A stretch of 64,000 nucleotides of DNA. Source: Nereocystis luetkeana. Its lineage: Eukaryota; Sar; Phaeophyceae; Laminariales; Laminariaceae. Made by a program: the position numbers and the translations under genes. The DNA is taken from assembly GCA_031213475.1 (NCBI GenBank), contig JARUPZ010000012.1, positions 10,746,727-10,810,726 of the forward strand, in the 5' to 3' direction. This document shows positions 33,552 through 44,050 of this stretch, piece after piece; positions within the stretch are counted from its first letter, which is position 1; every line of letters starts with the position of its first letter. The notes beneath the pieces were generated by a model. It saw only the letters and a list, made by a program, of their open reading frames with translations. It had not been told where the DNA came from and did no database searches.

Positions 33552-33903
33552 TCAGCTATCCACGGCGGCGCCTCGAGATTCGTCTACGTTACGCTGGACC
33601 CCCCGTGCAAATGCGCTAGCCAAGTGAATTTGGAGACACCAAGAGCCACGTACAGCTCTCGTCGAAGTCGTGTAGCGCGCTGGAGAAAGATGAAGCTTGA
33701 TCGGTCCCGGGTCGTCCAAAAATCGAACTAAATACGCTCCATCCGTGGGCGTAGTCGCGCTGATTTTCCCGAGCCACCACAGCCCGTCGTCGCCCTTGTA
33801 CCAAAAATGGGCCCCGTATTGGAGATGATACTTGTAAGTAACCATCTGTCGTTACTTGATAATACATAGTCATCTGGTATACATAGCGTAGCATACGCAC
33901 CAC
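33552..33903 (-). pseudogene. Retroelement-associated SH3/Tudor-like segment
   Basis: A minus-strand frame reads HFWYKGDDGLWWLGKI, then YLVRFLDDPGPIKL. This resembles a small barrel domain found at the end of some retroelement polyproteins, where a tryptophan pair and a DDPGP turn are conserved. It lies inside the LTR element, downstream of the chromodomain. Family assignment is inference. Confidence 0.4.
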
Positions 33904-34416
33904 AAGCAGCCTTGTTTGACGTGTATCGTATTGTTGCTGTAGTTACTTTAAGTAGTACGTACGTAGCTTGAATGTGTGACAAACAACAGTTTACAAGCTG
34001 TGTCGTTACTGATATGTGATCAAGTATATGTACTGTATCGTACGTACGGAAGTACATGTGTACATGTAGCGGGACTGTCATATTATCCAGTATCCCTCTT
34101 AGAACCGGTAAGGTTCGGGATTTGCCACAGGGTACTGATTTGAGCGCACCCTAGCAGTTGAGCTGTTGGAGTAACAATATTGGCTACCGGCTAGGGTCAT
34201 GGATTGATTGGGGTGGTATCTTTTCTGTTTTTGTTATTTTTGTTGCAAGCGCAAGCACGCATCGCCCCCCCCACATGAGCTCACTCTACATCTATCTGCT
34301 CATCATCATCAGCTCATCTGCTGAGCACAATCAATCAACACTGGCCAGGAGTCGCCAACAACATCTCTTTATCTTACAAGAGAAGCTTACACATACAAGT
34401 TTGCTTAACGGCAGCT

Positions 34417-35443
34417 TCAGCGTTTGCCCTCTCCAGATTGTGTCTTATCGGCCATCGATAAGCGGATCAGAGCGTATACCAGCCACGAGCTGACACACGC
34501 TACGCGTACACCAGCTTCGAGCTGACACACGCGAACCACATTGTTTAAGACCCCGTTGGGGAGCACGGTGTTGCAGTATCGGCGGAGCCAGTCGGCGTGC
34601 GAGACGCAGCCATAGCCGGATGCCAGAAACCGCTGGCCGTTATTCCGAGAGAGCTCCCGTTGTGCCGCGCCGATTCTCATACGGCGGTACAGGCGGTTTG
34701 TTTGACGGTGCTGGTTCGGGGTGCCGGCCCAGTAGCGCAAAATTGCTTGGCGAGAAAGCTGAAGGTCCATTTCCCGTTCCCAGGATGGACGGGAGAGTCC
34801 AGTCCATCCAGTGCGTCTCGTACACCACTGCGATGACGCCACCTCGACCTCGAACCGATTGGTGTCCGGTAATCTTTTCCACTTCGAGTCGGTGAAGAGG
34901 TGTCGAGACGTCGTCCTGAGTGACGTGGTACGGGGGAGATTTCTTGGAGAAGTTGTTGAGCACGTACTGTGTCAACCCCGCTGGCAAATACTTCGGCATG
35001 TCGCCACGGTCGTGGGGGTTGGCACAGGGCTTGCAGTGTTGAACTGAAACGCGCCGACGAGCATCCGCGCCGGGCATATCGGAGGGGAGATCCAAATACA
35101 GGAGCTTTGCCCCAAGAGGAGATCCGTCCGGGGTGTCCGCTGCGGAGCAGGGGCCAACTGCGAGAAATTTGTAGGGGCCTGTCCAGTTGAGTGAGAGCTT
35201 GGCCTTGAGGACCTTGGCGTCCGTGTCGGGTTTTGCCCCCTGGCGGATGGTGGCCGCCGTATTGTACACCCACGCCCAGCCGCCAACGTATAATCTGGGG
35301 ACCGGATGCAGAGCGTCGGCGAGGGCGGAGTTGCGGCGGTTCACGCGGGCAACAGTGAGGGCGTGGTGTTCGCGAACGATATCGTACGCGCGCTGCTGGC
35401 GGTCCGCCGCCAAGTCGCAATAGGCGAGGTGGTCGCGGGCCAA
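34417..35443 (-). pseudogene. Ty3/gypsy integrase C-terminus and chromodomain-like tail, frameshifted
   Basis: The frame at 34640-35443 includes AYDIVREHHALTVARVNRR and the GPYKFL motif of the GPY/F module (about residues 90-95), which follows the catalytic core of gypsy integrases. Next comes a segment starting VEKITGH that looks like the start of a chromodomain. The rest of that domain (a WERE..ILRYWAG stretch) is in another frame at 34417-34842, so a frameshift splits it near 34800. Chromodomains direct chromovirus integration to marked chromatin. The catalytic DDE core was not found. Confidence 0.7.
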
Positions 35444-36532
35444 GCTTTGGTGGCCGGCGACTCCAGCACGCTCGAAAATCGTGAGGGGGAGGCGTGGCAG
35501 CCGAGGGCGAACTGAATTTCGGCAGCTGCGCCGAGTGCGTCCAAGTCATTCGTGGGGACGGGCGGTGCGTCAGTTGGCAGCGGAAGCCGTAAAAGAGGGG
35601 TTCCCACGGGTTCGGCGCGGTCGCGTTCGGACGGGATGGGTACCGTCGGGACCTACGAAGCGGGAGGAGCCGGGGCCAACACGACTGGTAGGCGCGGAGC
35701 CAGCGGCGGCGGCCGTTCGTCGGCGCGTCCGAGTGGAGATGCGGCCGGAAGACGGCAAAACGTTCGGGGGCGCCGGGGTGCCAGGCGGCGATGGGGTAGA
35801 CGCGGCCGGATCAGTGATCACAGCGGAATCTTCTCCCTGAATATTGCTCGTCGGGGGAGGAGCGCGCTGGGTTACAGTCGTCGCTGCAGCGGGGGCTTCT
35901 GCATTGCCCTGGCCTGAAGGGACTGACGCGGCCGGAGCAGTGCTCACGGCGGAATCTTCGCCCTGTAAAGTGCTCGTCGGGGGAGGAGCGTGCTGGGCGA
36001 CAATCGTCGCTGCAGCGGGGGCTTCTGCAGAGCCCTGGTCGCCCCCGGAGGGTACGACGAAAACCGAAGCGAAAGCGGTGTTGGCGGCAGGTGAAAAAAC
36101 CCGCAAGCCAGGACGGCGATCGACGGTGGCGACGGAAGCAGAGGCACGAGCGACGAATCTCCCCGAAGGAGCAGAGAGGTCGTCAATCCTCATACGTGGC
36201 CCGTGTGTGCGAAAATCGCGAAAATCCGAAGAGGTGAAAGGTAGCCCACCCAAGACAGCACGTTCGATGCGGGGCACCAGCCCACCAAAGCCGACACCGG
36301 GGGTCGGGAAAGAGCGAGTGCGAAGCCCGCAGGCCTGGATGAGGAAGATACCCCCGTCCTCTACGGGTGTGAGGCTGCTAGACCCACTGCGGTCGTGTTC
36401 CGTGGCCGGCTCTCGCAAGTGAGAGAGAAAATCAGCATTGCCGTTGGCGGTGCCCTTGCGGTACTCGAGGGTGTAGTCGAACGCTGTGAGGAACTCGAGC
36501 CACCGCTGAACTCGCGCGTTGTGATCCCCCAC
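35444..36532 (-). pseudogene. Ty3/gypsy RNase H remnant and linker
   Basis: The frame ending at 35570 starts near an RVQRWLEFLTAFDYTLEYRK stretch followed by GTANGNADFLSHL. This is the classical end of gypsy RNase H (aromatic FDY..EYRKG, then N..AD.LSR). What follows is a low-complexity Pro/Ser/Ala linker with a ~120-base internal repeat (an AEAPAAATIV..APPPTS pattern), then the integrase remnant. The H2C2 zinc finger was not seen. Confidence 0.7.
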
Positions 36533-37634
36533 TCGTGCCTACTGCCGTCCAAGCCACCTGGCTCCGCTGAGAGCGTTGAGCCAGCTTCTTCCGCTCTGGG
36601 CCGGAGAGCGTCGAACCCTTCGGAGAGCGTGGCGCGCGTAACCAGCCAGGCCTTGGGTTTTGCAGTTTTGACTCCCCACTCGTGCCATCTGCCGTCCAAG
36701 CCACCTGGCTCCGCTGAGGGCGTGGAGTCAGCTGCTTCTGCTCTGGACCGGAGAGTGTCGGACAAACCTGGACGTAGCGTTTTTCACGCCAGCCAACTGC
36801 GCTCTTCGCCATCGGATCTACGTGCTCCTGGGCCAGATGAGAGAGTGATTGCGACTGTTTTTCCGCCTCGCACGATTCCACTGCTGCCCGACCTCGCTCG
36901 TACGCGTAGGATAGCCGCGAGCGATGCTGCCTCTCGTGAATTTTTTCCCACAACGCGAGCGCACGATGCGATATTTTTTCGTGCCCGCACCACACGATGA
37001 CACACTGGATTTCAGTATCGAGCCCGCTTCCCTCGCTGCTGTAGCTGCAAAGAAACGACGATTCCGCGTGGAAATTCCGTACTGCTGCGCGTTTTAATAC
37101 TGCTGTTAGAGGGGGAGGTGCGGCCGCTCGGGAGATTTTTCCCGCGCCTCGCCCACAAGACGGCACACAGGATTTTAGTATTGAGTCTGCTTCCATAGCG
37201 GTCGCTTGTGAAAATTCTCCCACGCCTCGCTCACATGACGGCACACTGGATTTCGGTATTGCGCCTGCGTTGCATGCTGCTGTGCCCACCCGCGCCGTTT
37301 CTGCTGAAAATCCCAGTACGGCTGCGAGTTTTGATGCTGCTGCTAGAGGGAGCGACATGGTCGCTCGTGATTTTTTTCCCACGCCTCGCCCACAACAAGA
37401 CGGCACACTGCATTTCGGTATTGCGCCTGCGTTGCCTGCTGCTGTGCCCACCCGCGCCCTTTCTGCTGAAAATTCCAGTACGGCTGCGAGTTTTGATGCT
37501 GCTGTTGAAGGGAGCGACATGGTCGCTCGTGATTTTTTTCCCACGCCTCGCCCACAAGACGGCACACTGCTTTTCAGTATTGCGCCTGCGTTGCCTGCTG
37601 CTGTGCCCACCCGCGCCCTGCCGTCGACGCCACT
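36533..37634 (-). repeat. Internal tandem repeats replacing the 5' part of the gypsy element
   Basis: Two ~130-base units (CACTCGTGCC..GCCGTCCAAGCCACCTGGC) lie at 36525-36790. Three to four ~150-base units (CCTCGCCCACAAGACGGCACACTG..) lie at 36990-37634. They keep a 426-codon minus frame open without any known domain. Repeat expansion has replaced gag, protease and polymerase coding sequence, or these parts were deleted. Confidence 0.65.
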
Positions 37635-37910
37635 TGTTAAGATCACGGAGAGCGGGACACTTTGTATCCCTGGACAGGTCTGCCTATTAAGCCGGCACTC
37701 GTTGGTACTCACGTTGGTGTTCGCTTAGAGATAGAAGAGCCACTTTATTCCTTTCGTGCACGACGGAGACTGGGACCACGCTCGTGCCTCTCTGGAAAAC
37801 CCCTGGTTTTCCACCTAAGATACGCCTTCCAAGTGCTACAAATACGATCCCAGAGCCAGAACCCAGGTAATTACCGGGCTTTCAACCTCATACAAAGCAG
37901 TATCATATCA
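37635..37910 (-). repeat. Ty3/gypsy LTR (5' LTR in minus sense)
   Basis: 276 bases, TGTTAAGATC..ATATCA, pairing with 32660-32935. The flank GTTC at 37911-37914 repeats the left flank. Confidence 0.9.
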
Positions 37911-38012
37911 GTTCCTCGATAGGACACAAACACGTTTGTTTTTCGAAATCAAATTAAAATTCATTGAAATTAAAATTTATCTCCAAATAAATAGCGTTCC
38001 CCGTTAAGATTA
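37911..38012. mobile_element. Right part of the TIR element split by gypsy
   Basis: An AT-rich segment ending in GTTCCCCGTTAAG, the complement of the terminus at 31944. The outermost GGGCCC is missing where the ATT run begins. Confidence 0.4.

Positions 38013-38079
<67 letters not shown>
38013..38079 (+). repeat. (ATT)n microsatellite
   Basis: About 22 uninterrupted ATT units starting at the broken right terminus of a TIR element. Confidence 0.95.
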
Positions 38080-38339
38080 TTTTGCCTTCTGACAATGTGC
38101 AGGGCGTCATTCATTCAAAATGAAAAGGCTGACATAATTAATCGAATACCACTAACTTCATCTATCCAATTCTCCTTCCCTGCGTATACTCACTTGAATA
38201 TGCACCCCCACCATTTACCGAGATAGTTTACCTACTACCAGTATGTATCTATACGCCATGCTTCAGAGAGTATTATTGAGTATTGGTACGAAATACGCAT
38301 TTATTTGGGTGAGAGAGCGGAAAGTGTTTCAAGTTTCGG

Positions 38340-38650
38340 ATCCACGAGCTGGATACGCGGGTCAGATCCGCGGGTCAGCGGAAACAACTCGCGGGTCACG
38401 CATCCTGGCCCGACCCGCAAGTGACCCGTTTCTCGTGGCACGAACTGACCCGACCCGTGAGCATTTCATCACACCTCTTGACCTCCGACCTGACCCAACC
38501 CGTGAGATTTGAAAATTTCTTGACCCAACCCGACACGACCCGTGAGATTTGAAAACCTCTTGACCCGACTCGATCCGTGAGATTTTGAAAAAAAATCCTG
38601 ACCCGTCTCGACCCGACCCGTGACAAATTGAACGCCCCGTGTCCCGATCC
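38340..38650. repeat. GACCCG-rich short-period repeat
   Basis: GCGGGTCA words on the left are mirrored by TGACCCG words on the right. Within 38450-38640 a ~45-base unit (ACCCGTGAGATTTGAAAA..) is repeated about three times. The arms can fold on themselves. No coding sense. Confidence 0.65.
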
Positions 38651-38689
38651 GCTGGTCGGGTTATGACCCTCGAAAAACCCTGGAAATTG

Positions 38690-38765
38690 AGAGCGCGGTT
38701 ACACTGAAAGTGTGAAGGTGTTACCTACTGAGCTACCAGGTATAGGGGTAGAAGATCGATCGATT
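38690..38765 (-). mobile_element. SINE head (family L), A box
   Basis: The minus strand reads CTGGTAGCTCAGTAGGTAACACC with a canonical A box (TAGCTCAGTAGG) followed by CTTCACAC. The B box is not preserved. Related heads lie at 38945-39040 and 39390-39450. Confidence 0.5.
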
Positions 38766-38944
38766 ACCCAGTCCAGGGTAAAGTCCTTACAACACTCTCC
38801 CCCCCCTCTCTGAACGACGGAACCTTTCGAACGTCGGCACTGTATACGGCAACCCGCTTTTCGTTTCAGTACCTGGGGAACCAGGGAGAGATGTTTTCAG
38901 GCACGCACGCGCAAGCGTTTCTATGAAAGAAACGGTCGAAGTGA

Positions 38945-39040
38945 GATTCGAGTCCGTGTCCTGCCGACGACCCCAAGTTAATGTGAAGGTGAGTCACCTA
39001 TTATTGAGCTATGGATAGAGGGGTATAACGCTTAGGATTA
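38945..39040 (-). mobile_element. SINE head (family L), A and B boxes
   Basis: On the minus strand the A box is TAGCTCAATAATAGG and the B box is GACTCGAATCT, with GGGGTCGTCGGCAGGAC between them. The same GTCGTCGGCAGG precedes the B box at 39.4 kb. Confidence 0.55.
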
Positions 39041-39389
39041 GGATCCCTTTGTTCATGTATGTCCTAAATGAAACACCCCTCGCGGGCGGCCCGACCCCGC
39101 CACAAGACCCCCTCGGCTGACCGAGAGCCGCACAGCCCGCCTTATTGGAGCGCTTAAACCCCGCCCAGCGCGTCAGTTTCCTGCAAGTATGGCACAGACT
39201 GCGCCGGCGCCGGTACCTTTTTTTTTTCGCTGTCGCCTAACGCCAAGTAAATTTGTCACGTTATCGGCGAGGTGTAAAAAATTAATAACTCAATTCCACC
39301 ATCCAACACTCACTCACAGCGTTTACAGGTAGGTTTTGGTTCTTGATCATGAGATATTCCCTTTTTTTCCTTCAAAACAATTGTTGGGG

Positions 39390-39455
39390 GATGAAGGTGA
39401 GAATCGAACCACGGACCCTGCTCTTCATAATCTCACGCCCTGCCGACGACTCCAG
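39390..39455 (-). mobile_element. SINE head fragment (family L), B box
   Basis: The minus strand has GTCGTCGGCAGGGCGTGAG, then GGTTCGATTCTCACC, an excellent B box, and then CTTCATCC. The A-box half is degraded. Confidence 0.5.
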
Positions 39456-39576
39456 AAAGGTAGATCGTATTTAATAATAAACTAATTGTATCAGCACACG
39501 TACAGTAGTATAATTAGAATTGTTGATATAAAACACCAAATTCATGAAAACAACCAAGAAATTCAAACCCGATACT

Positions 39577-40384
39577 GGGCCGGTCTTAACGAGGGCAAAA
39601 AACACGAAAAAGAACGAAATGAAAGGAACAGACTTTCGTTTTTCGCAAAAACCACCAGGTTGAGTCCTATCGAGGACATAAAAAACGAAGAAAAAAAAAA
39701 CGGAACAAAAATAACAAGCCGAGTCGAATTTTTACGCGGTGCAATTTTTCGGAATGACTCAACCGCCACAGCACGTGGTTCCCGGTGATAGAGCTCGACA
39801 GCGACGGTGGGTAGACACAACTCGCACACGTAAGGCACCCTCCACAGCAGGCGGTTCTCGTGGTCCAACCCGCTCCCAACGGAGTACTCTCGAACTTGTG
39901 TATCGGCCATCGCTGTTCGATGGCAGACGTTTGAATGTTGAGTGGGACTCATGTCCAAAAATTTACCGCCACAGCCACTTCCTGATCCCCCGTTTTCTTG
40001 CGAGGGCACCCCATGGTGATTCCCTACCCATATGTGCTCGCCGTCAGCAGACAAGCCGCGTGGCAGGCACATGCACTACCTCGGCCATCGTGCGCTTGCC
40101 AACCGGTCGTAGAAACTTTATCGGAACTTCATCCCAACCCTTGGAGCTCCTCCTATGTTCCTCTTCGACCCTGGGTATCTCATATTTTGTTTATTTGGCA
40201 CCCATTTCGTTTTTTTTAGTCTTCTGGGACATAAAAAAAACGAAATGTGAAAACGGAGGTATCGGGATCTCTACTTCTAATTTTTTTAGTTTGACCAATA
40301 AAACTCACGTGCTCTTTAGTTCTGTTTTTCGTTTTTTCATTTCATTTTTTTTTTCGTTTTTTTTGCCTTCGTTAAGACCGGCCC
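39577..40384 (-). mobile_element. Harbinger-like MITE family B, 808-base copy
   Basis: Starts GGGCCGGTCTTAACGAGGGC and ends GTTAAGACCGGCCC. The interior matches 55441-56252 in the same orientation. The flanks (ACT and TTA) do not form an intact duplication. Unlike the 20.6 kb copy it lacks the nested element C. Confidence 0.8.
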
Positions 40385-41159
40385 TTACACTTTTTTTTCT
40401 ACATATATATATATATATATAGGCGAGGACTGCTATTAATACCTGTGGTTGGACATGGCGAATGTGTGTACTCTTCTTAGGAATTAGGAACGAAGTACGA
40501 GCTGGGCCAGCCAAGAGGATGTAACTTCAGGAGATTGGCCATGCAGCGCGCCATGCAGCGCTCAATTTCACGCAGTTAGTTGGACGTGAAACTTTGACAC
40601 GGGTTGTTCGTGCCACAACCTACATTCGATGCTGGACCATTTTTACTTTTTTTTTCTCGAGAAATATGACCTATTCAAAACTCTGAAAAGTACGAAAACA
40701 GCCATAATAACTTTCCGAAAAAGCAATCAATAAAATGGTCCAGCTTCCATGAATTCCGCACGCGTGTTGCGAATAGGGGGTTAAATTTACAGATCGAAAA
40801 TCTCAAAATTATGCGCCGCATGGCATAAATAAATGCCCTTTTTCGCGATACTTCTTGTTTCATGTATTGAATCGCATTCTGGGCACATCTCTTGATGGCA
40901 ACGAATTAGGCAATAATACCACGTACATCGCTCTTCTCGTGTGTGCTCTCTGCTCTGTCTGCACCAATTTTCACTATGATTGGGAACGGCAATTATTTTG
41001 CTAACAAGACGAATTTAAGTGTCCAAATGTTACGTAAAAAATTAAACAAAAAGGGTGTTTCGGGGTTTTTGCGGATATCTCAGCGAGATCGAGTCGGAGT
41101 CCAAAAATGTACATAATTTTACACACTTTTTTTTTTGGCATTTTCAGCGTGGTGTCGCG
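40385..41159. other. Spacer with an (AT)n run
   Basis: (AT)n near 40402-40420. No gene recognised. A poly(T)-rich block at 40640-40660 and a second at 41125-41137. Confidence 0.4.
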
Positions 41160-41459
41160 GGGAATGGGGAGTTGTCCGCGGCAGCTTCTGCTGGATCTCA
41201 GGATGCTATTGACACCAGGACCTCCGCTGACCGCCAGGTGCTGAGAACACCACTACCCCTAGGCCTAGGGGGTAGCCCCGCCCTTTGAAAGGCGGAATAC
41301 TCGCGACCATCGTCGACCAGGAGATCCGTAGAGCCACCTGTCCCGCCATCCTTCTCGGTGCCGTGCAATACGATACGACACCGCAGGACCCGGATACCAG
41401 GAATCGTTTATCCTAGCGAGTGGGCCCCAGCTTCCCAGTCGAAGACCGACCCAAGCAGG

Positions 41460-41830
41460 GACCCCCAGGGTATCTCCGGCTATGCTCGAGACCCTCCGGG
41501 AAACTCGGCGATGCCGCCCATTTCCCCGCGAACGCCGGGAGCGCAGCCGGGCCTCTGGACCCGGCTTCCCTCCCGGGGACGCTACTTAACAGTGGCTCCC
41601 AGGGTATCTCCGGCTACTCCCGAGACCCTTCTACAGGTTCGGCGATGCCGACCATTTCACCCGTGAACACAGGGAGCGCAATCGGGCCTCTTGACCCGGT
41701 TTCCCTCCCGTGGACGCCATTTAAGGGTATCTTCGGCTACGCCCGAGACCCTTCTAAAGATTCGGCAAGGCCGACCATTTCTTGCGCAAACACTTGGAGC
41801 GCAGCTGGACTTCGGATCCGGCGCCCCTCC
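41460..41830 (+). repeat. Three ~130-base tandem repeats in the gypsy fragment
   Basis: Units begin GGGTATCTCCGGCTA at 41470, 41602 and (as GGGTATCTTCGGCTA) 41727. Each contains GGCGATGCCG..CCATTTC and GAGCGCA. The lengths are not all multiples of three, so the encoded frame shifts between units. Confidence 0.75.
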
Positions 41831-41957
41831 CCACGACATCATGCGTCAGTCTACATGACAGCCGCCCATCGCCACTGCCGGACCAGCCGGCACACATCCG
41901 GAGCCTTACGCCTGACTCACTTTACCTGTTTTGGCATCGTGACTCCGCCCTTCTACA

Positions 41958-42977
41958 GTGATACACCTCGGACTTCGTACACGAAGGCACCCACTTCACC
42001 TACGCCGACCAGTTCGTCATGGCGCGAAATGCCGCACTTGTTGGCGACACTACGCGCCACTATCAAAGCATGGCCTCGTCCGACCCGGCTCAGCAGAAAA
42101 CCCTCGGACGCGCCGTGTTTGGTTCCGGCGACGACGTACGGCTTCGGCACCTCCGCCCCCCCTCACCACCTCCGACTCCATCCGCCTTAGCGTACAGTTC
42201 CTGAGAGGAACCTCTCCAACGGCCGCCCTAGCCGTGTGGGCATGTACTGTCCCTCCGGGTACTATGCAGCACCCTATCCTTCTTGGGCGGGACACCTGGA
42301 TGCGCTTCGAGCAACGGTCGTATACCACGCTTCCCCACCAGTCACCCGGACCACTCCTTGACGAGCTTTCCCTTCTCCACCACGACCCCAGTCGAGCCGC
42401 CGCGTTCTATCCCGACGACCGTTCCACAGACGACGTTTACCGCCTTCAATACGCCGGCACCCGACCAATCTCCCTTTCGACTACTCCTACTCTTGTCGAG
42501 GTCAACCTGGTGCGCCAGTCCGGCGCTCCAGCGTTCACCGGGCACTACTTGGTCGACATGCTTCCCCGCGATGATCCCCTTGCGGACACGGCAATTTTTG
42601 TCTCCGATGGGCACCAGACGATACCGCTCTCCGGCTCCACCGAGCTTGAACCAGGGGAACTCCTTGGGACCTCCTCTGCTCCATTGGTGCAAGTACCAAT
42701 TTCCACCCTGTCCGACCCTTCCCTGGAGCCCCCTCCGCCCCTCCCCGCCCCCGACGTACATGCCCTCCACGACAACATTCCAGTGGCCAACGAGGACCCA
42801 ACCTCAGCAGACCCCCCCCACCACCGAAGACGCCTTGCCCTGATCTCCTTGCACGCCTCCACGCCGATCAACAAGCGAGTTTCCTACGCCTTAGGGACGG
42901 TCTGCCACAACACCTTCGCGACATCTCCTTCGACCCCCACGGCCCCGGCTGGTCACCATCGGCCATCGACGATTTAG
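41958..42977 (+). pseudogene. Gypsy retropepsin-like region and linker to the reverse transcriptase
   Basis: An open frame of 339 codons contains HPILLGRDTWMRF, the ILGRD element near the end of retroviral-type aspartic proteases, followed by a long proline/serine linker. The DTG catalytic motif expected upstream is not visible in this frame, so the protease is probably broken at its N-terminus. A further frame change leads into the reverse transcriptase start near 42970. Confidence 0.55.
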
Positions 42978-43193
42978 GCGACGTTCTGCGCGAATACCAG
43001 GACGTCTTCTCCACATCCAAGACCGACTTCGGCTCGTGCTCCCTGATTCCGTTCAAGATCACCGTGCCGCCTGACAGCGCCCCCGTCACCTCCCGCCCAT
43101 ACCGGATGAACCCGATCATTGCCAAGAAGGCCGATGCCATCATCGACCAATACCTTGCGGCCGGGCTCATCCAGCGCTCCACTGATCGTATGC
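42970..43193 (+). pseudogene. Gypsy reverse transcriptase N-terminus, truncated
   Basis: The frame reads VLREYQDVFST, then FKITVPPDSAPV..RPYRMNP, then LAAGLIQRSTD, a textbook gypsy reverse transcriptase start (finger subdomain). At 43193-43196 the homology stops abruptly and continues on the other strand. Confidence 0.8.
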
Positions 43194-43195
43194 CC

Positions 43196-43345
43196 CAGGA
43201 AGTCAGCCTTGGTGGCGCCAATTCTGGCCTTGACGGCGGAGAGCTTGAGGTTGTGGAGACGAAGGCGTTGGAAGAGGGATCGGATGTTGGCGGTGTGGGC
43301 GGTGGGGTCCGTATCGTAGACGATGATGTCGTCAAGGTATAGGCG
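43196..43345 (-). pseudogene. Gypsy reverse transcriptase catalytic segment, inverted
   Basis: Reading the minus strand from 43345, the frame gives YLDDIIVYD followed by HTANIRSLFQRL..NLKLS and, at its end, FLGH. This is the YXDD active-site region and downstream part of a gypsy reverse transcriptase. It is in the opposite orientation to the segment just upstream, so the element has an internal inversion with loss of the portion between. Confidence 0.75.
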
Positions 43346-43599
43346 GCGAGGTCATCAAAGAAAGGCCTGGAACGCCACCCCCATTTTTCACGTCCTAACT
43401 CGCAGCGGTTAACGAGATATGACTTTATAGGGCCCATCTTATTAGGGCCCATCTTAATAAGACCGGCTGGCCCAGCTCGTAGCTTTTCAGAATTATTATC
43501 TCGGGGAAAAACAAGATTAGCTGATCGGGGCAATCAACCGCAGCCGCCGCCGGATGGTACGTACATAAAACAGAAACAATGCAGTGTTTGGGACAGAGA
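43346..43599. other. Spacer with a collapsed GGGCC terminus pair
   Basis: GGGCCCATCTTATTA is followed directly by GGGCCCATCTTAATAAGACCGGCTGGCCC at about 43430-43474. This looks like left and right ends of a Harbinger-like MITE joined after deletion of the interior. Confidence 0.45.
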
Positions 43600-43858
43600 G
43601 AGGTGAAAAAAAAAAAAACTTTTTAACTTGGGCAAAAAAAAGTGAATTTCCTTCCCTTCCTGATTTCGGTGTGAAAAAAAGTGAATTTCCTTCCCTCCCT
43701 GGTTTCGGTGTGTTTGCGATTGAGGTAAACCAAATCCTGCAGACGACGCCTCCGAAAATAAGAATAAGAAGGGAAGGGGGAGGTGAGGCAAACGCGGCAA
43801 ACAAAAAAAAAACGAAAAACAAAAAAACAGCTTCGTGGGAGTAGCAACGGCAGCCCAG
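43600..43858 (-). mobile_element. Interior fragment of TIR element H
   Basis: In reverse it matches about 25425-25640 (TTGCTGGGC..GTTGCTACTCC, GGAGGCGTCG..CTGCAGGATTTG, GGAAGGAAATTCACTTTTTT). Here the AAATTCACTTTTTT block is duplicated in tandem. The termini are absent. Confidence 0.65.
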
Positions 43859-43869
43859 CAACGAGAGTT

Positions 43870-44050
43870 CGGTATCATATCACAAATTTTGTGATATATT
43901 ATACGATATGTCATATGATATAAGTGTATCAATATCACAAAAAAACCCGTGATATGATACATTATATCATATCATATCATATCATATGATATAATTTAGA
44001 TATGTCGTATCAGATGATGTGATATGTGATATGTGATATGATATGGTATT
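43870..44050. repeat. ATATC/GATAT palindromic satellite
   Basis: Clustered GATAT and ATATC words, including several uninterrupted ATATC repeats near 43964-43990. They are arranged so that both strands read nearly the same and can form cruciforms. A related patch lies at 45030-45065. Confidence 0.75.

Larger units (their letters stand above)
32660..37910 (-). mobile_element. Degraded Ty3/gypsy (chromodomain) LTR retrotransposon
   Basis: Two 276-base LTRs (32660-32935 and 37635-37910) both start TGTTAAGATC and end in ATAACA or ATATCA, with TG..CA boundaries. GTTC flanks both sides (32656-32659 and 37911-37914), a 4-base target duplication. Coding remnants run on the minus strand: an RNase H end, an integrase C-terminus with a GPY motif, and a chromodomain-like tail. 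Gag, protease and most of the reverse transcriptase are missing. A TGG at the inner edge of the 5' LTR (minus sense) could start a primer-binding site. Confidence 0.88.
41160..43345 (+). mobile_element. Rearranged Ty3/gypsy pol fragment
   Basis: GC-rich segment holding, in order, a repeat-rich gag or linker region, a retropepsin-like region, the beginning of a reverse transcriptase on the plus strand, and then the catalytic part of a gypsy reverse transcriptase on the minus strand. LTRs were not found. It is a different family from the 32.7-37.9 kb element. Confidence 0.75.

Noticed and set aside
36432..37712. 426-codon minus-strand frame in the gypsy element as a novel protein
   Set aside because: Made of tandem repeats and runs into the LTR; no domain apart from short stretches resembling RNase H.
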